Origin: Terrihalobacillus insolitus
GTDB taxonomy: Bacteria > Bacillota > Bacilli > Bacillales > Amphibacillaceae
Length of the DNA: 58,411 bases
NCBI RefSeq assembly: GCF_028416575.1
Contig: NZ_JAMQKB010000017.1
Location: forward strand, 1-58,411
Reading direction: 5' to 3'
A program made the position numbers and the translations under genes. The notes below the pieces were generated by a model. The model had not been told where the DNA came from and did no database searches. It was given only the letters and a program-made list of their open reading frames with translations. The stretch's first letter is position 1. Each line of letters starts with the position of its first letter. This document shows, in pieces, positions 7,487 to 16,225 of the stretch.

Positions 7487-7696
7487 TCAAGAGTCAAGAC
7501 CGTTTTCACCCTTATCTTGATGTCGCACAATAGAGGTCTTTCTTTTTACCGTGTTGGAAGTACCGTCGATAGAACCAAACCCTTCGGAAGTCCGGGATGT
7601 ACTATTCCACTTCGATTGGCGATTGGATCCATAAAACAATCCAGAATTGTTTTGAATCGCTCCTACTTTGATAGAGTTATACCTAATTTTGGACAT
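7487..7696 (-). CDS. GerPA/GerPF-family spore microprotein (cluster gene 2)
   Basis: 69 residues: IRYNSIKVGAIQNNSGLFYGSN at the N-terminus, then RQSKWNSTSRTSEGFGSIDG, closely matching the 5656-5889 protein (GIFTGNNNQYNWSSHSKENSGFGTIKG). The C-terminus is short, basic then acidic, and lacks the DPD motif. GAGGAG lies 14 bases before the ATG, a rather long spacing. It begins 23 bases after the small heat-shock gene stop and is probably cotranscribed with it. Confidence 0.72.
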   Translation of the reverse strand: MSKIRYNSIKVGAIQNNSGLFYGSNRQSKWNSTSRTSEGFGSIDGTSNTVKRKTSIVRHQDKGENGLDS

Positions 7697-7719
7697 AGCG
7701 ATCTATACATCTCCTCATT

Positions 7720-8154
7720 TTATTGATGAAAATGAACATTTACCTGTTCCTTATATTCTCCACTCTTGTGGACAAACAAAGGAATTTGAATGACTAACAA
7801 TCCATTATGATAATCAGCCCGTATATGTTCCAGTGCGCAATCTTTTGGCAACGAGATACTTCTACTAAACGAACCACTTGATCGTTCCTTCAGCAAAAAT
7901 TTGTATTCCGCTGATGCATATTTTTTTAAAATTTTTCCCTCAATGTTAAGCGTATAGCCATGAAGACTTATGGTGAGCTCACTTTGCGATTCAATACCCG
8001 GAATTTCGGCAACAACGATAACTTCTTTCTCTCCACGGCAGAGATCAACCCTTGGTCCAATAAATGGTAAAAATTCCGATATCATTTCCCAAAAGTCATC
8101 TCCAAGTACTTGCCGAAAATTCTCCATTTCCTCAAAGCTTTTGTCTTGCTTCAC
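7720..8154 (-). CDS. Small heat-shock protein (Hsp20/alpha-crystallin family), probably spore-associated
   Basis: 144 residues. The alpha-crystallin domain covers about residues 38-130: VDLCRGEKEVIVVAEIPGIE, the L-x-IEGKI strand, and SFSRSISLPKDC...IRADYHNGLLVIQIPL, which corresponds to the family A-x-x-x-NGLL signature. GTG start behind AAGGGGATG. It leads the cluster of GerPA/PF-like genes; alpha-crystallin proteins such as CotM and CotP are known spore coat proteins in B. subtilis, so a coat role is a reasonable inference. It could instead be an ordinary chaperone that is only a neighbour. Confidence 0.85.
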   Translation of the reverse strand: MKQDKSFEEMENFRQVLGDDFWEMISEFLPFIGPRVDLCRGEKEVIVVAEIPGIESQSELTISLHGYTLNIEGKILKKYASAEYKFLLKERSSGSFSRSISLPKDCALEHIRADYHNGLLVIQIPLFVHKSGEYKEQVNVHFHQ

Positions 8155-8311
8155 ACAATCATCCCCTTAGCTCACAGCCTACCTCTATTCATATATATTC
8201 TTTCCCATATCTTATATGCAGTTCTACTTGTTTCTTTTACAGTAAGCTGAAAGCATAGGGGAATTAGGTGTAGTCTAAAACCATTTACAAATCAAATTGG
8301 ACTATCCGTTT

Positions 8312-9160
8312 TTAATCGTTTTTTCTGAAAAACCCAAAAATCCCTGTTGTTTGCACAATATTTGTGAATGCCTCTGGATCTACGTCTTTAATAATTTTTT
8401 CCAAATCATATAGTTCATATCTCGTTATAACTAAAATCATCATGTCTTTATGTTGCTTTGTGTAAGCTCCGCGAGCAGGGATAATTGTAATTCCTCGCAC
8501 CATTTTATTGTGGATTGCCTGCTGTAATTGATCTGCTTTTGTAGTAATAATCATCGCCGTAACCTTTTCGTGGCGAGTATGAATCGCATCAATCACTCTT
8601 GTTGAGACATATAGTGTTAAAAGTGTATATAAGGCATTTTCTGGCTCGTAGAGAACGCCAGCAAAGATTATAATTAAGCTGTTTAAGATGAGAAAGTAAT
8701 TACCAATCGGTTTGTCTTTCATTCTAGAAAGAACCATTGCCACAATATCTAAACCGCCGGTAGAAGCACCCCACTTTAGCGTGATCCCAACGCCTACACC
8801 ACCGATCACCCCACCAAACACTGCATTAAGTATAATATCTTTTGACAGCTGTAAAATAGGTAATAGTTCTAGAAAAATAGTCATAAAAATAACGGAAATA
8901 AAACTGTAAATGGTAAAGCCTTTTCCAACTTTATACCAACCAAGGATGGCTACTGGAATATTTAAAATAAAGAGAATGATACCAGTACTTATGCCTTGAA
9001 TATTAAAAAAGTCTTGAAACACGCTAGAAAGCAACTGGGATACCCCAGTAAATCCACTAGCGTATACATTGGCACTTATTAAAAAGAAGTTCAATGATAT
9101 GGCATTCAAAATAGCACCAAATAGTACGACAATAATACGCTTAGCCTCAAACAAAAACAT
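8312..9160 (-). CDS. yitT: YitT-family integral membrane protein
   Basis: 282 residues. Five to six membrane segments in the first two thirds (DUF161/YitT_membrane) are followed by a cytosolic DUF2179 domain, here residues of about 200-280 (TAMIITTKADQLQQAIHNKMVRGITIIPARGAYTKQ, then ILVITRYELYDLEKIIKDVDPEAFTNIV). Transport substrate unknown. AAAGGAGG site before the ATG. It diverges from the DegV gene, as yitT and yitS do in B. subtilis neighbourhoods. Confidence 0.88.
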   Translation of the reverse strand: MFLFEAKRIIVVLFGAILNAISLNFFLISANVYASGFTGVSQLLSSVFQDFFNIQGISTGIILFILNIPVAILGWYKVGKGFTIYSFISVIFMTIFLELLPILQLSKDIILNAVFGGVIGGVGVGITLKWGASTGGLDIVAMVLSRMKDKPIGNYFLILNSLIIIFAGVLYEPENALYTLLTLYVSTRVIDAIHTRHEKVTAMIITTKADQLQQAIHNKMVRGITIIPARGAYTKQHKDMMILVITRYELYDLEKIIKDVDPEAFTNIVQTTGIFGFFRKND

Positions 9161-9282
9161 GGCCTAGAACCTCCTTTACTGTTACGCTAACCTTTTTTTA
9201 GTTGAATATGTATCCATCATTACTTAACCATTCCCACACAGACAAAAGGAAAACCTATAATGAGCCCTTCTCAAAAATTGTT

Positions 9283-9311
9283 TTGACTATATACCATGGT
9301 AACGCTAAACT
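9283..9311 (+). promoter_or_regulatory. Predicted sigma-A promoter of the DegV-family gene
   Basis: TTGACT at 9283-9288 and TAAACT at 9306-9311 are 17 bases apart, about 43 bases ahead of the ATG at 9354. The -35 is strong and the -10 moderate. Confidence 0.45.
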
Positions 9312-9353
9312 AAAAATAAAATAGTTTTCATACTAATAAAGAAGGTGAATTAA

Positions 9354-10214
9354 ATGTCTGTGAAGATTATAACCGATTCCGCTTCTGACTTATCAGAAAA
9401 CCACTATACAACATATGATATCGATATGGTTTCCTTAACGGTTCAGTTAGACGGGAGGAATTACGAGGATGCCCGAACCATATTCGCCAAGACAGTCTAT
9501 GATGCAATGCGAAATGGAAAAGTGCCTAAAACATCTCAAGTATCCCCACAAACATTTACGAACACATTTGAAAAATATGCAAAAGTCAACCAGCCTTGTA
9601 TCTACATCGCCTTTTCATCCGAGCTTTCAGGTACCTATCAATCCGCAAAAATAGCGGAGCAGGAACTAAAGGAGACTTATCCAAATTGGGAATTGCATAT
9701 TTTAGATACTCATTGCGCCTCTGTTGGACAAGGACTGGTTGCGCTTCGTGCTGCTGAATTGGCTCAACAAGGCGAATCTTTTCAAACTATTTTAGATGTC
9801 GCTACCTACCATGCCAATCACATGGAGCATATCTTCACAGTTGATGATTTAGAGTATTTGTACCGAGGGGGGCGCGTTAGTAAAACAGCTGCTTTTGTCG
9901 GATCCTTATTAAAAATAAAACCTTTGCTCCATGTTGAAGAAGGTAAGCTCGTTCCACTCGAAAAAATTCGAGGCTCAAAAAGAGTGTTAAAAAGAATGGT
10001 TGAGTTAATGGATGAGCGCGGAATCGATTTAACCAATCAAACAATCGGAATTAGCCATGGTGATGATATTGAAACAGCTAACCAACTAGCTGAAATAGTT
10101 AAAGGCAAATATGGAACAAACCGAATTGAGATTGAAATGGTTGGTTCTTCAATCGGTGCACACGCTGGCCCAGGAACGCTCGCATTATTTTTCTTGAACG
10201 ATATTTATAAATGA
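9354..10214 (+). CDS. DegV-family fatty acid-binding protein (YitS/FakB-like)
   Basis: 286 residues, the usual DegV length. N-terminal VKIITDSASDLS is the family signature, followed by a SQVSPQTF loop and the ELSGTYQSAKIAE segment that contacts the fatty acid carboxylate. DDLEYLYRGGRVSKTAAFVGSLLKIKPLL and the C-terminal GSSIGAHAGPGTLA are also diagnostic. DegV proteins bind a fatty acid and present it to the kinase FakA; which fatty acid is not clear here. AAGAAGGTG site, monocistronic. Confidence 0.92.
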   Translation: MSVKIITDSASDLSENHYTTYDIDMVSLTVQLDGRNYEDARTIFAKTVYDAMRNGKVPKTSQVSPQTFTNTFEKYAKVNQPCIYIAFSSELSGTYQSAKIAEQELKETYPNWELHILDTHCASVGQGLVALRAAELAQQGESFQTILDVATYHANHMEHIFTVDDLEYLYRGGRVSKTAAFVGSLLKIKPLLHVEEGKLVPLEKIRGSKRVLKRMVELMDERGIDLTNQTIGISHGDDIETANQLAEIVKGKYGTNRIEIEMVGSSIGAHAGPGTLALFFLNDIYK

Positions 10215-10328
10215 CCTTGTCGTTATGAATTCCCCAACAAAATAGTAATCATATAGCTCCTAGTGTGTTCATATTTATTAGTAATACACCATTGATATGC
10301 GGCTATTATCATTATTAGGGGGAATAAA

Positions 10329-10517
10329 ATGATACTATTAAACGACCTGATCCTTTCGTATGAACAAGACCGAAATCAGCATCCAGATTCACCAGATGCA
10401 CTACTCGATTACTGTCAGCAAAAGTATATTTACGGAGAAATTGAAGTGGGAAACTACCGGAAAATTTATCAATACTTACACAGCCAAGGCGCCACTTCTT
10501 CTCATGAAATAACATAA
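10329..10517 (+). CDS. YppF-like small protein
   Basis: 62 residues, matching the YppF-type pattern: hydrophobic-acidic N-terminus, PDSPDALLDYCQQKYIYGEIEVGNYRKIYQYLHSQGA. The core (LLDxxxxxYIxGEIxxxxYR) resembles short SHOCT-like oligomerisation motifs. Function unknown. Strong TTAGGGGGAAT site. Ends about 75 bases before a long bidirectional hairpin terminator. Confidence 0.78.
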   Translation: MILLNDLILSYEQDRNQHPDSPDALLDYCQQKYIYGEIEVGNYRKIYQYLHSQGATSSHEIT

Positions 10518-10592
10518 TCATAACTGTCGCATCTCGTAAATAGCGGAGTAAACACCCGTCAAAAAAAGAAAACAAATCGGAAATAGGAGCTT

Positions 10593-10645
10593 AATAACAC
10601 ACGAAAACATAAAGATCAAATCGTTTTCGTGTGTTATTTGTTCTA
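10593..10645. terminator. Bidirectional terminator, 16-bp perfect stem
   Basis: AATAACACACGAAAAC and GTTTTCGTGTGTTATT form a perfect 16-bp stem between convergent units (YppF-like gene and the GH13-like gene), with T-rich sequence on both sides. Confidence 0.8.
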
Positions 10646-10699
10646 CTGTTGCAGATTATTTGGTGTTTTCCAACTGTACTGTACTGCCTTTTCTACGCA

Positions 10700-12217
10700 C
10701 TAGTTGTTATTCTTTTTAGCTTTCCGTTCCAACGCGATGATGAATAGAACAAAGCCTCCAAACACAACTCCAATAAAGGAAACAACGAGCCAGTTGATTC
10801 CAGTATCCTCTTCCACAATGAATATGTCAGCCGTTTCCCTGTCTAAGGCAATTTTATAACTTCCATCCTTTTGTTTTCTAACGATGTTATCCTGAATGAG
10901 ACCGGTTAGCTGCATCCCGTCTGGCACTTCATCAATCGCAATTGTTTTTGTCGAAACATCATTATTTATAGCAACGTATACAGTTTGATCCTCGTATGTT
11001 CGCTTTATCAATGTCATTGCTCCATTGTCATCAACAAACGTTAAATCGCCTTTGGTAAGAGCAGGAAATTTTATTCGAATCGAAGCAAGTTGCTCTATAT
11101 ATGTCTTGAGATCTTCATCACCGCCTCCAACTCGAGAAGTTTGATGATCGGGCACATCTTTCCCATTGTCCATTGGAATTTCTGACCCTTGATAAACGAC
11201 AGGGATACCAGGTGTTGTGTATAAATAGGTTAATCCAAGCTTCCATCTTGTAATAGGATTTTGTTTATTAAGTATCACTTTTCGAGTAAATCGAGTCGTT
11301 TCTTGACTATCTAAGAAAATAACGCGTGATGTTACGTCTTTATATGTTGCTTCTTTGTTAAGAAAGCGTTGATACAGTTGTTTTGGACTTTCACCAAACG
11401 TGCTAAATACATCTGTTGATGCTTCAACAAAAGATGGATCAACAAAGCTATCTGTGCCTTGATCTAAATACGTATTTATCGTATCATCAGAAACATCCCC
11501 ATTCATGTCACCAACAAGAATAAAATCGGATTTCTCTTTGCTTAGATTAGAACTGAGTGAGGACAAAAATGTTGGTGGGACGTCTTCTAGCATTTTAAGT
11601 CTATAGCCATCAATATTTGTGTTTTCAAGCCAAAAAAGAGCCGTTTTTAGAATTTCCTGCTGCACATCTTTATTTTTTAAATCTAGTAATGATACCTCAT
11701 TTAACCATGGTTGATTCGGGAATTGATAATTGTTTGGTTTATACCATTCTTTTTTATTTTGATCTTTTGTCCATGGGTGTGTGGTTGCAGTGAACTGAAT
11801 TGGGAAATCAATGATTACCTTCATGTTCCGATCATGCGCTTCTTTTACTAATTCCTTCATGTCATCCATCGTTCCAAAGCTCGGTTCCATTTTTCTAAAA
11901 TCAGTAATCCAATAGCCGTGATACCCCTTTTTTGCATTTTTCATAATGGGACTTAAATTAATTGTAGTAAATCCATAACCCTTTATGTAATCAAGATTAT
12001 CTATAATTCTTTGGATGTCACCACCACGAAAAGCCTTTGGATCGTCAATATCAACTACCTGATCGTTAGACGAGGTACCGTTTACAAAGCGGTCAACGAG
12101 AACGTAATAAACAACTTCTTCTTCCCATGCTCCTTTTTGTGCATCCTCAGCACTAATCTGTACAGCATTTATGAAAAAAAGCGGTAGGATAAGAGTGTAT
12201 ATTAGTACTTTATTCAT
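10700..12217 (-). CDS. Membrane-anchored GH13 alpha-amylase-like protein, probable pseudoenzyme
   Basis: 505 residues: signal peptide (residues 1-23), a GH13 alpha-amylase barrel, a C-terminal beta domain and a C-terminal membrane segment (about 478-498) followed by a basic tail, so it is extracellular and anchored. The fold is clear (VVYYVLVDRF, FRGGDIQRIIDNLDYIKGYG, GYHGYWITDF, TTPGIPVVYQGSEI). The catalytic residues are not: the nucleophile Asp of region II is Lys208 (DGYRLK), the acid/base Glu of region III is Asp237 (LVGDMN), and region IV NHD is SQE (304-306). Region I NH is QF. It probably cannot hydrolyse glucan and may bind carbohydrate instead. The start at 12217 is set by GGAGGG. 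Confidence 0.88.
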   Translation of the reverse strand: MNKVLIYTLILPLFFINAVQISAEDAQKGAWEEEVVYYVLVDRFVNGTSSNDQVVDIDDPKAFRGGDIQRIIDNLDYIKGYGFTTINLSPIMKNAKKGYHGYWITDFRKMEPSFGTMDDMKELVKEAHDRNMKVIIDFPIQFTATTHPWTKDQNKKEWYKPNNYQFPNQPWLNEVSLLDLKNKDVQQEILKTALFWLENTNIDGYRLKMLEDVPPTFLSSLSSNLSKEKSDFILVGDMNGDVSDDTINTYLDQGTDSFVDPSFVEASTDVFSTFGESPKQLYQRFLNKEATYKDVTSRVIFLDSQETTRFTRKVILNKQNPITRWKLGLTYLYTTPGIPVVYQGSEIPMDNGKDVPDHQTSRVGGGDEDLKTYIEQLASIRIKFPALTKGDLTFVDDNGAMTLIKRTYEDQTVYVAINNDVSTKTIAIDEVPDGMQLTGLIQDNIVRKQKDGSYKIALDRETADIFIVEEDTGINWLVVSFIGVVFGGFVLFIIALERKAKKNNN

Positions 12218-12383
12218 GCATGTCCCTCCTATATTTGTACTATAATTGCGTCGTTTCAATTCGCATATTATTTGTTCATTTTTTCAACACCTCTTCTAGA
12301 TTAGCCTTAACAAAAGATAGAGTCAATCTTATCCATTCGTTAGTTGTGACCAAATAGGTACAATCTAATCGTTCGCTTACCAC

Positions 12384-12423
12384 ACAAAAAGTCGCATGCG
12401 AATTCAACATCTCACATGCGATC
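12384..12423 (-). terminator. Terminator of asnB
   Basis: On the minus strand TCGCATG and CATGCGA pair around a loop and are followed by CTTTTTGTG. It lies about 50 bases past the asnB stop, beyond the repeat end at 12441-12466. Confidence 0.7.
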
Positions 12424-12440
12424 CTACTATTAGTAGTGGT

Positions 12441-12466
12441 ATTTGGTGACTTTTTGAACATCCTCT
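12441..12466. repeat. Solo end of the GACTTTTTGAAC element family
   Basis: ATTTGGTGACTTTTTGAACA then TCCTCT, identical to the right end of the full copy at 18065-18206 except for one base. It lies six bases from the asnB stop. The opposite end is missing. Confidence 0.65.
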
Positions 12467-12471
12467 TATAA

Positions 12472-14322
12472 CTATCTTTCTATCTTAACATCATACTTAC
12501 GTAACCAATGATCTATTTGACCGAGGTGTGCAAGTAATTGAGGACCTGTCATCAACTGACCGTACCAGGGCTCCTTTATGCCTTTCCCTTCACTTTCTAC
12601 CAATTTTTTTATCTGTTCAGGATCGAACAGTTCAAACAACCGAGCTTTCGGATCGTTTAAAATTTCTTCCATCCAACCTACAACAGCTTTTGTATAGGCA
12701 GGATGATGCGTCTTTGGGTATGGACTTTTCTTTCGATAAAGAATTTCATCTGGAAGTAGCCCTTCTAATGCTTTTCTCAGAATTCCCTTTTCCCGATCTT
12801 GGTATGTTTTCATATCCCATGGAATGTTCCACACATATTCAACTAGTCGGTGATCACTAAATGGTACACGTGCTTCAAAGCTCGCTCCCATACTCATACG
12901 GTCTTTTCTGTCAAGCAAATTCGGCATAAACCACTGCATATTCAAGTAAAACATTTTTCTGCGTTGGGATTCAATCTCATTATCCCCTTCATACAGTGGC
13001 GTTTCATCAATTGTTTCTTGGTAGCGCCGGAGCATATAATGTCTTAAATCCAATTTTTGTTTCCATTCCTCATTTAATAAGGAATGTCGAGTTTCGGAAG
13101 ATCGAATCCAAGGAAATCCTTCTCGGGTCAAATCTTCTTCCCGGTAAAACCATGGATACCCTCCAAATATTTCATCTGCACACTCACCAGATAAGGCTAC
13201 AGTTACTTCTTGTTTTGTTTGCCGACAAAACCATAGTAAAGAGGAATCAACGTCAGCCATACCAGGCAAATCTCGATACTCGACGGCTTCCGTCAACATT
13301 TCTTTTAAGGTGTCATTATCCATGACAAACCTATGGTGTTCTGTCCCATGTGCTTCCACCATACTCCCAATAAAGTCTTCATCACTATTTGGCTGAAACG
13401 TGCTCTTTTCAAAAAATACATCGTTTTCTTCGTAATTAATGGAGAAGGTTTGAAGCTTTCGATTTGGGTCATTTTCTTTTAGGTAGTTGGACGCAATGGC
13501 AGTGATTGCACTCGAATCTACCCCACCCGATAAAAAAGTTCCAAGCGGTACATCAGATACGAGCTGTCTCTCTACAGCATCCGTAAACAAATATCGAATT
13601 TTTTGTGCTGTTTCTTCTATGTCTTCTGTGTGTAGGGTGCTATCTACGTTCCAATACCTTTTTGTCCGTAGTCCATTTTTATCAAAAATCCCTACATGTG
13701 CTGCACGTAATTCGTTGATTCCCTTAAAAACACCATGACCTGGAGTTCGAGATGGTCCTAACGCAAGGATTTCACTTAATCCTTCATGGTCAATGATTGG
13801 TTCTATTTCATCATGTGAGAGTAATGCTTTTATTTCTGAACCGAACATGAGACTGGATCCTTGTTCGGTGTAAAAAAGTGGCTTGACACCTAGTCGGTCT
13901 CTTGCGATAAAAAGTTGTTCCTTCTCAGAATCCCAAATGGCGAACGCAAAAATGCCATTTAATAGATCAACACATTCCTCTTTCCATTCTATATAACTTT
14001 TTAACAGTACTTCTGTGTCTGAATGTGATCGAAATGTCCAACCTCTGTGAACTAATTCTTTACGTATGTCTTCGGTATTGTATAACTCGCCATTATAACA
14101 AAGAACATATTCATATCCATTTTGTGTATATTTCATTGGTTGCTTACCGCCTTCTGGATCAACGACAATTAACCGCTGATGCCCAAAGGCGGCATGTGTT
14201 GAAACCCACTCGTTGTATTCATCAGGTCCTCGGTGTTTAATGGCCTGTGCCATTTTTCTTATAGGTGTTATGTCTTTGGATAAATCACGCTGAAAGTCAA
14301 CCCAACCTGTAATACCACACAT
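12472..14322 (-). CDS. asnB: Glutamine-hydrolysing asparagine synthetase
   Basis: 616 residues. N-terminal glutaminase domain with the catalytic Cys2 (MCGITGW), RGPDEYNEW and GHQRLIVVDP; C-terminal synthetase domain with the SGGVDSSAI ATP-binding loop at about residue 265. It makes asparagine from aspartate, glutamine and ATP. The length and the neighbouring yisL homologue fit the B. subtilis AsnO (YisO) paralogue, which acts in sporulation; that assignment over AsnB is inference. ATG start behind AAAGGGG. Monocistronic with its own terminator. Confidence 0.92.
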   Translation of the reverse strand: MCGITGWVDFQRDLSKDITPIRKMAQAIKHRGPDEYNEWVSTHAAFGHQRLIVVDPEGGKQPMKYTQNGYEYVLCYNGELYNTEDIRKELVHRGWTFRSHSDTEVLLKSYIEWKEECVDLLNGIFAFAIWDSEKEQLFIARDRLGVKPLFYTEQGSSLMFGSEIKALLSHDEIEPIIDHEGLSEILALGPSRTPGHGVFKGINELRAAHVGIFDKNGLRTKRYWNVDSTLHTEDIEETAQKIRYLFTDAVERQLVSDVPLGTFLSGGVDSSAITAIASNYLKENDPNRKLQTFSINYEENDVFFEKSTFQPNSDEDFIGSMVEAHGTEHHRFVMDNDTLKEMLTEAVEYRDLPGMADVDSSLLWFCRQTKQEVTVALSGECADEIFGGYPWFYREEDLTREGFPWIRSSETRHSLLNEEWKQKLDLRHYMLRRYQETIDETPLYEGDNEIESQRRKMFYLNMQWFMPNLLDRKDRMSMGASFEARVPFSDHRLVEYVWNIPWDMKTYQDREKGILRKALEGLLPDEILYRKKSPYPKTHHPAYTKAVVGWMEEILNDPKARLFELFDPEQIKKLVESEGKGIKEPWYGQLMTGPQLLAHLGQIDHWLRKYDVKIER

Positions 14323-14436
14323 TCGTCATAACCCCTTTCTTTTGCATTATTTATCTTTATGCGAGATAAGAGGATAATGTGAACCTATATGTGTGGAAGT
14401 TAGGCTACTTCTGTGAAATACTATTTTCTCCGTCAA

Positions 14437-14802
14437 TTAAGGCAGCAGTCCTAATGGTAATCGACCAAAACCTAACAATAAAGTAATAGCAAAAGCAATC
14501 CCTAGCTGAATCCATGCACTTTTCGCTGATTTGCCTTTACCAGTCTTAATAGCTACCATTTCTATGGCTGCAATCACCCATAGACCAGCGAGTGCTTTCG
14601 TAATAGCTTCTGGCAGCATCGTGGATCCTTGAAAGTACATAGCTATCAGCTGACCACCAGTGTATAAAATAAACAAGTAGTCGAGACGCAATATCATGTG
14701 AACAATTTTACCTGGTTTTTCTTTTCCTTGTTTATAAAACGATAGAACAAGGAATAACAAAATAAATGCTAATACCCATGATGTAATATGTAAGTTTGTC
14801 AT
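14437..14802 (-). CDS. yisL: YisL-family (DUF1516) membrane protein
   Basis: 121 residues with four predicted membrane helices: 7-24, about 40-58, 67-85 and 97-115 (SWVLAFILLFLVLSF; ILRLDYLFILYTGGQLIAMYF; ALAGLWVIAAIEMVAI; WIQLGIAFAITLLLGFG). Matches the length and pattern of B. subtilis YisL. Function unknown. The start is the ATG at 14802 with a GGAGG site; an upstream ATG would add 20 residues without a ribosome site. Neighbourhood with asnB is as in B. subtilis. Confidence 0.85.
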   Translation of the reverse strand: MTNLHITSWVLAFILLFLVLSFYKQGKEKPGKIVHMILRLDYLFILYTGGQLIAMYFQGSTMLPEAITKALAGLWVIAAIEMVAIKTGKGKSAKSAWIQLGIAFAITLLLGFGRLPLGLLP

Positions 14803-14978
14803 TTGTTTGCCTCCTTTATGATGAATCAAGCTTATCATACCATGTTTTACATCGTATTTCATATGAACGATTTATGAACACTTATGATGAGCATCCTTAT
14901 TATTGAAAGAAAAATTTGATAAAAACTGTTATACTTTAGGTAAGCTCATAATATATTTTTTTGAAATGGAGGGATAGT

Positions 14979-16175
14979 ATGCCACAAACAAGTCAAGCAA
15001 TTATTGACCAAACTCAGGAATATGGTGCGAAAAACTACCACCCTCTTCCAATTGTTGTTGCAAAGGCTGAGGGTGTTTGGGTTGAAGATCCAGAAGGCAA
15101 TCGATACATGGATATGCTTAGTGCTTATTCAGCAGTAAACCAGGGTCATCGCCACCCAAAAATTATTCAGGCATTAAAGGATCAAGCAGATCGAGTTACC
15201 TTAACATCAAGAGCATTTCACAATGATCAACTGGGGCCGTGGTACGAAAAAATATGTAAGCTAACGAATAAGGAAATGGCTCTTCCGATGAACACTGGTG
15301 CAGAAGCCGTTGAAACTGCTATAAAAGCAGCACGACGCTGGGCATATGATGTGAAAGGTGTAGCAGAAAACAAAGCCGAAATTATCGCATGTGTTGGGAA
15401 CTTCCACGGAAGGACGATGACTGCAGTTTCTCTTTCATCCGAAGAAGAATACAAACGAGGCTTCGGTCCAATGCTTCCAGGGATCAAAATTATACCATAC
15501 GGCGATGCACAAGCATTAAAAGAAGCAATCACGGAAAATACTGCTGCATTTTTAGTCGAGCCGATTCAAGGTGAGGCTGGTATTGTTATCCCTCCAGAAG
15601 GCTTCCTAACAGAAGCTTATCAGGTGTGTAATGATAACCAAGTATTGTTTATTGCCGATGAAATCCAAGCTGGTCTAGGTCGAAGCGGAAAAATGTTTGC
15701 TTGTGACTGGGAGAATGTGACTCCAGACGTCCTCATACTTGGAAAAGCATTAGGTGGCGGGGTTTTCCCTATCTCCTGTGTCGTAGCAAACAAAGACATT
15801 TTAGGGGTGTTTAACCCAGGCTCCCACGGGTCAACGTTCGGCGGGAATCCGCTAGCATGTGCAGTATCTGTCGCATCACTTGAAGTATTAGAAGAGGAAA
15901 ATTTAACAGATCGATCACTTCGGTTAGGCACTCAGATGATGAATGAGCTACGCAAAATTGAAAACCCTGTGATCAAAGAGGTAAGGGGAAAAGGCTTATT
16001 CGTAGGAGTCGAATTGCATGAAAAAGCACGCCCTTATTGTGAAAAGTTGAAAGAGAAAGGATTATTATGTAAGGAAACACACGAAAATGTAATCCGTTTT
16101 GCTCCACCGCTCGTCATTGACGAAGACGATCTAGAATGGGCTATTGGAAAAATCAGGAAAGTACTTGAAGCATAA
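14979..16175 (+). CDS. rocD: Ornithine aminotransferase RocD
   Basis: 398 residues, a class III PLP-dependent aminotransferase that converts ornithine and 2-oxoglutarate to glutamate semialdehyde and glutamate in arginine catabolism and proline synthesis. The N-terminus ([13 protein letters not shown]) and [14 protein letters not shown] are specific to ornithine aminotransferase. PLP-site features are [19 protein letters not shown], the Asp of [14 protein letters not shown] and the Schiff-base lysine of [17 protein letters not shown] precedes the ATG at 14979. No rocR or other roc genes are nearby. Confidence 0.95.
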   Translation: MPQTSQAIIDQTQEYGAKNYHPLPIVVAKAEGVWVEDPEGNRYMDMLSAYSAVNQGHRHPKIIQALKDQADRVTLTSRAFHNDQLGPWYEKICKLTNKEMALPMNTGAEAVETAIKAARRWAYDVKGVAENKAEIIACVGNFHGRTMTAVSLSSEEEYKRGFGPMLPGIKIIPYGDAQALKEAITENTAAFLVEPIQGEAGIVIPPEGFLTEAYQVCNDNQVLFIADEIQAGLGRSGKMFACDWENVTPDVLILGKALGGGVFPISCVVANKDILGVFNPGSHGSTFGGNPLACAVSVASLEVLEEENLTDRSLRLGTQMMNELRKIENPVIKEVRGKGLFVGVELHEKARPYCEKLKEKGLLCKETHENVIRFAPPLVIDEDDLEWAIGKIRKVLEA

Positions 16176-16184
16176 TGCAGAAAA

Positions 16185-16225
16185 TGAGTCAGGCACCCTT
16201 TGTTGGTAAAACCTGACTCATTTTT
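16185..16225. terminator. Bidirectional terminator between rocD and the DUF418 gene
   Basis: AATGAGTCAGG pairs with CCTGACTCATT around a 17-base loop, followed by T6 on the plus strand; the mirror sequence serves the convergent DUF418 gene. Confidence 0.85.

Noticed and set aside
12276..12461. 61-codon minus-strand reading frame between the GH13-like gene and asnB
   Set aside because: It begins inside the repeat element end and runs through the asnB terminator; no ribosome site and no recognisable protein.
14863..14978. Possible rocD promoter
   Set aside because: A TATACT is present, but no -35 at a standard spacing; no RocR/SigL motif seen.
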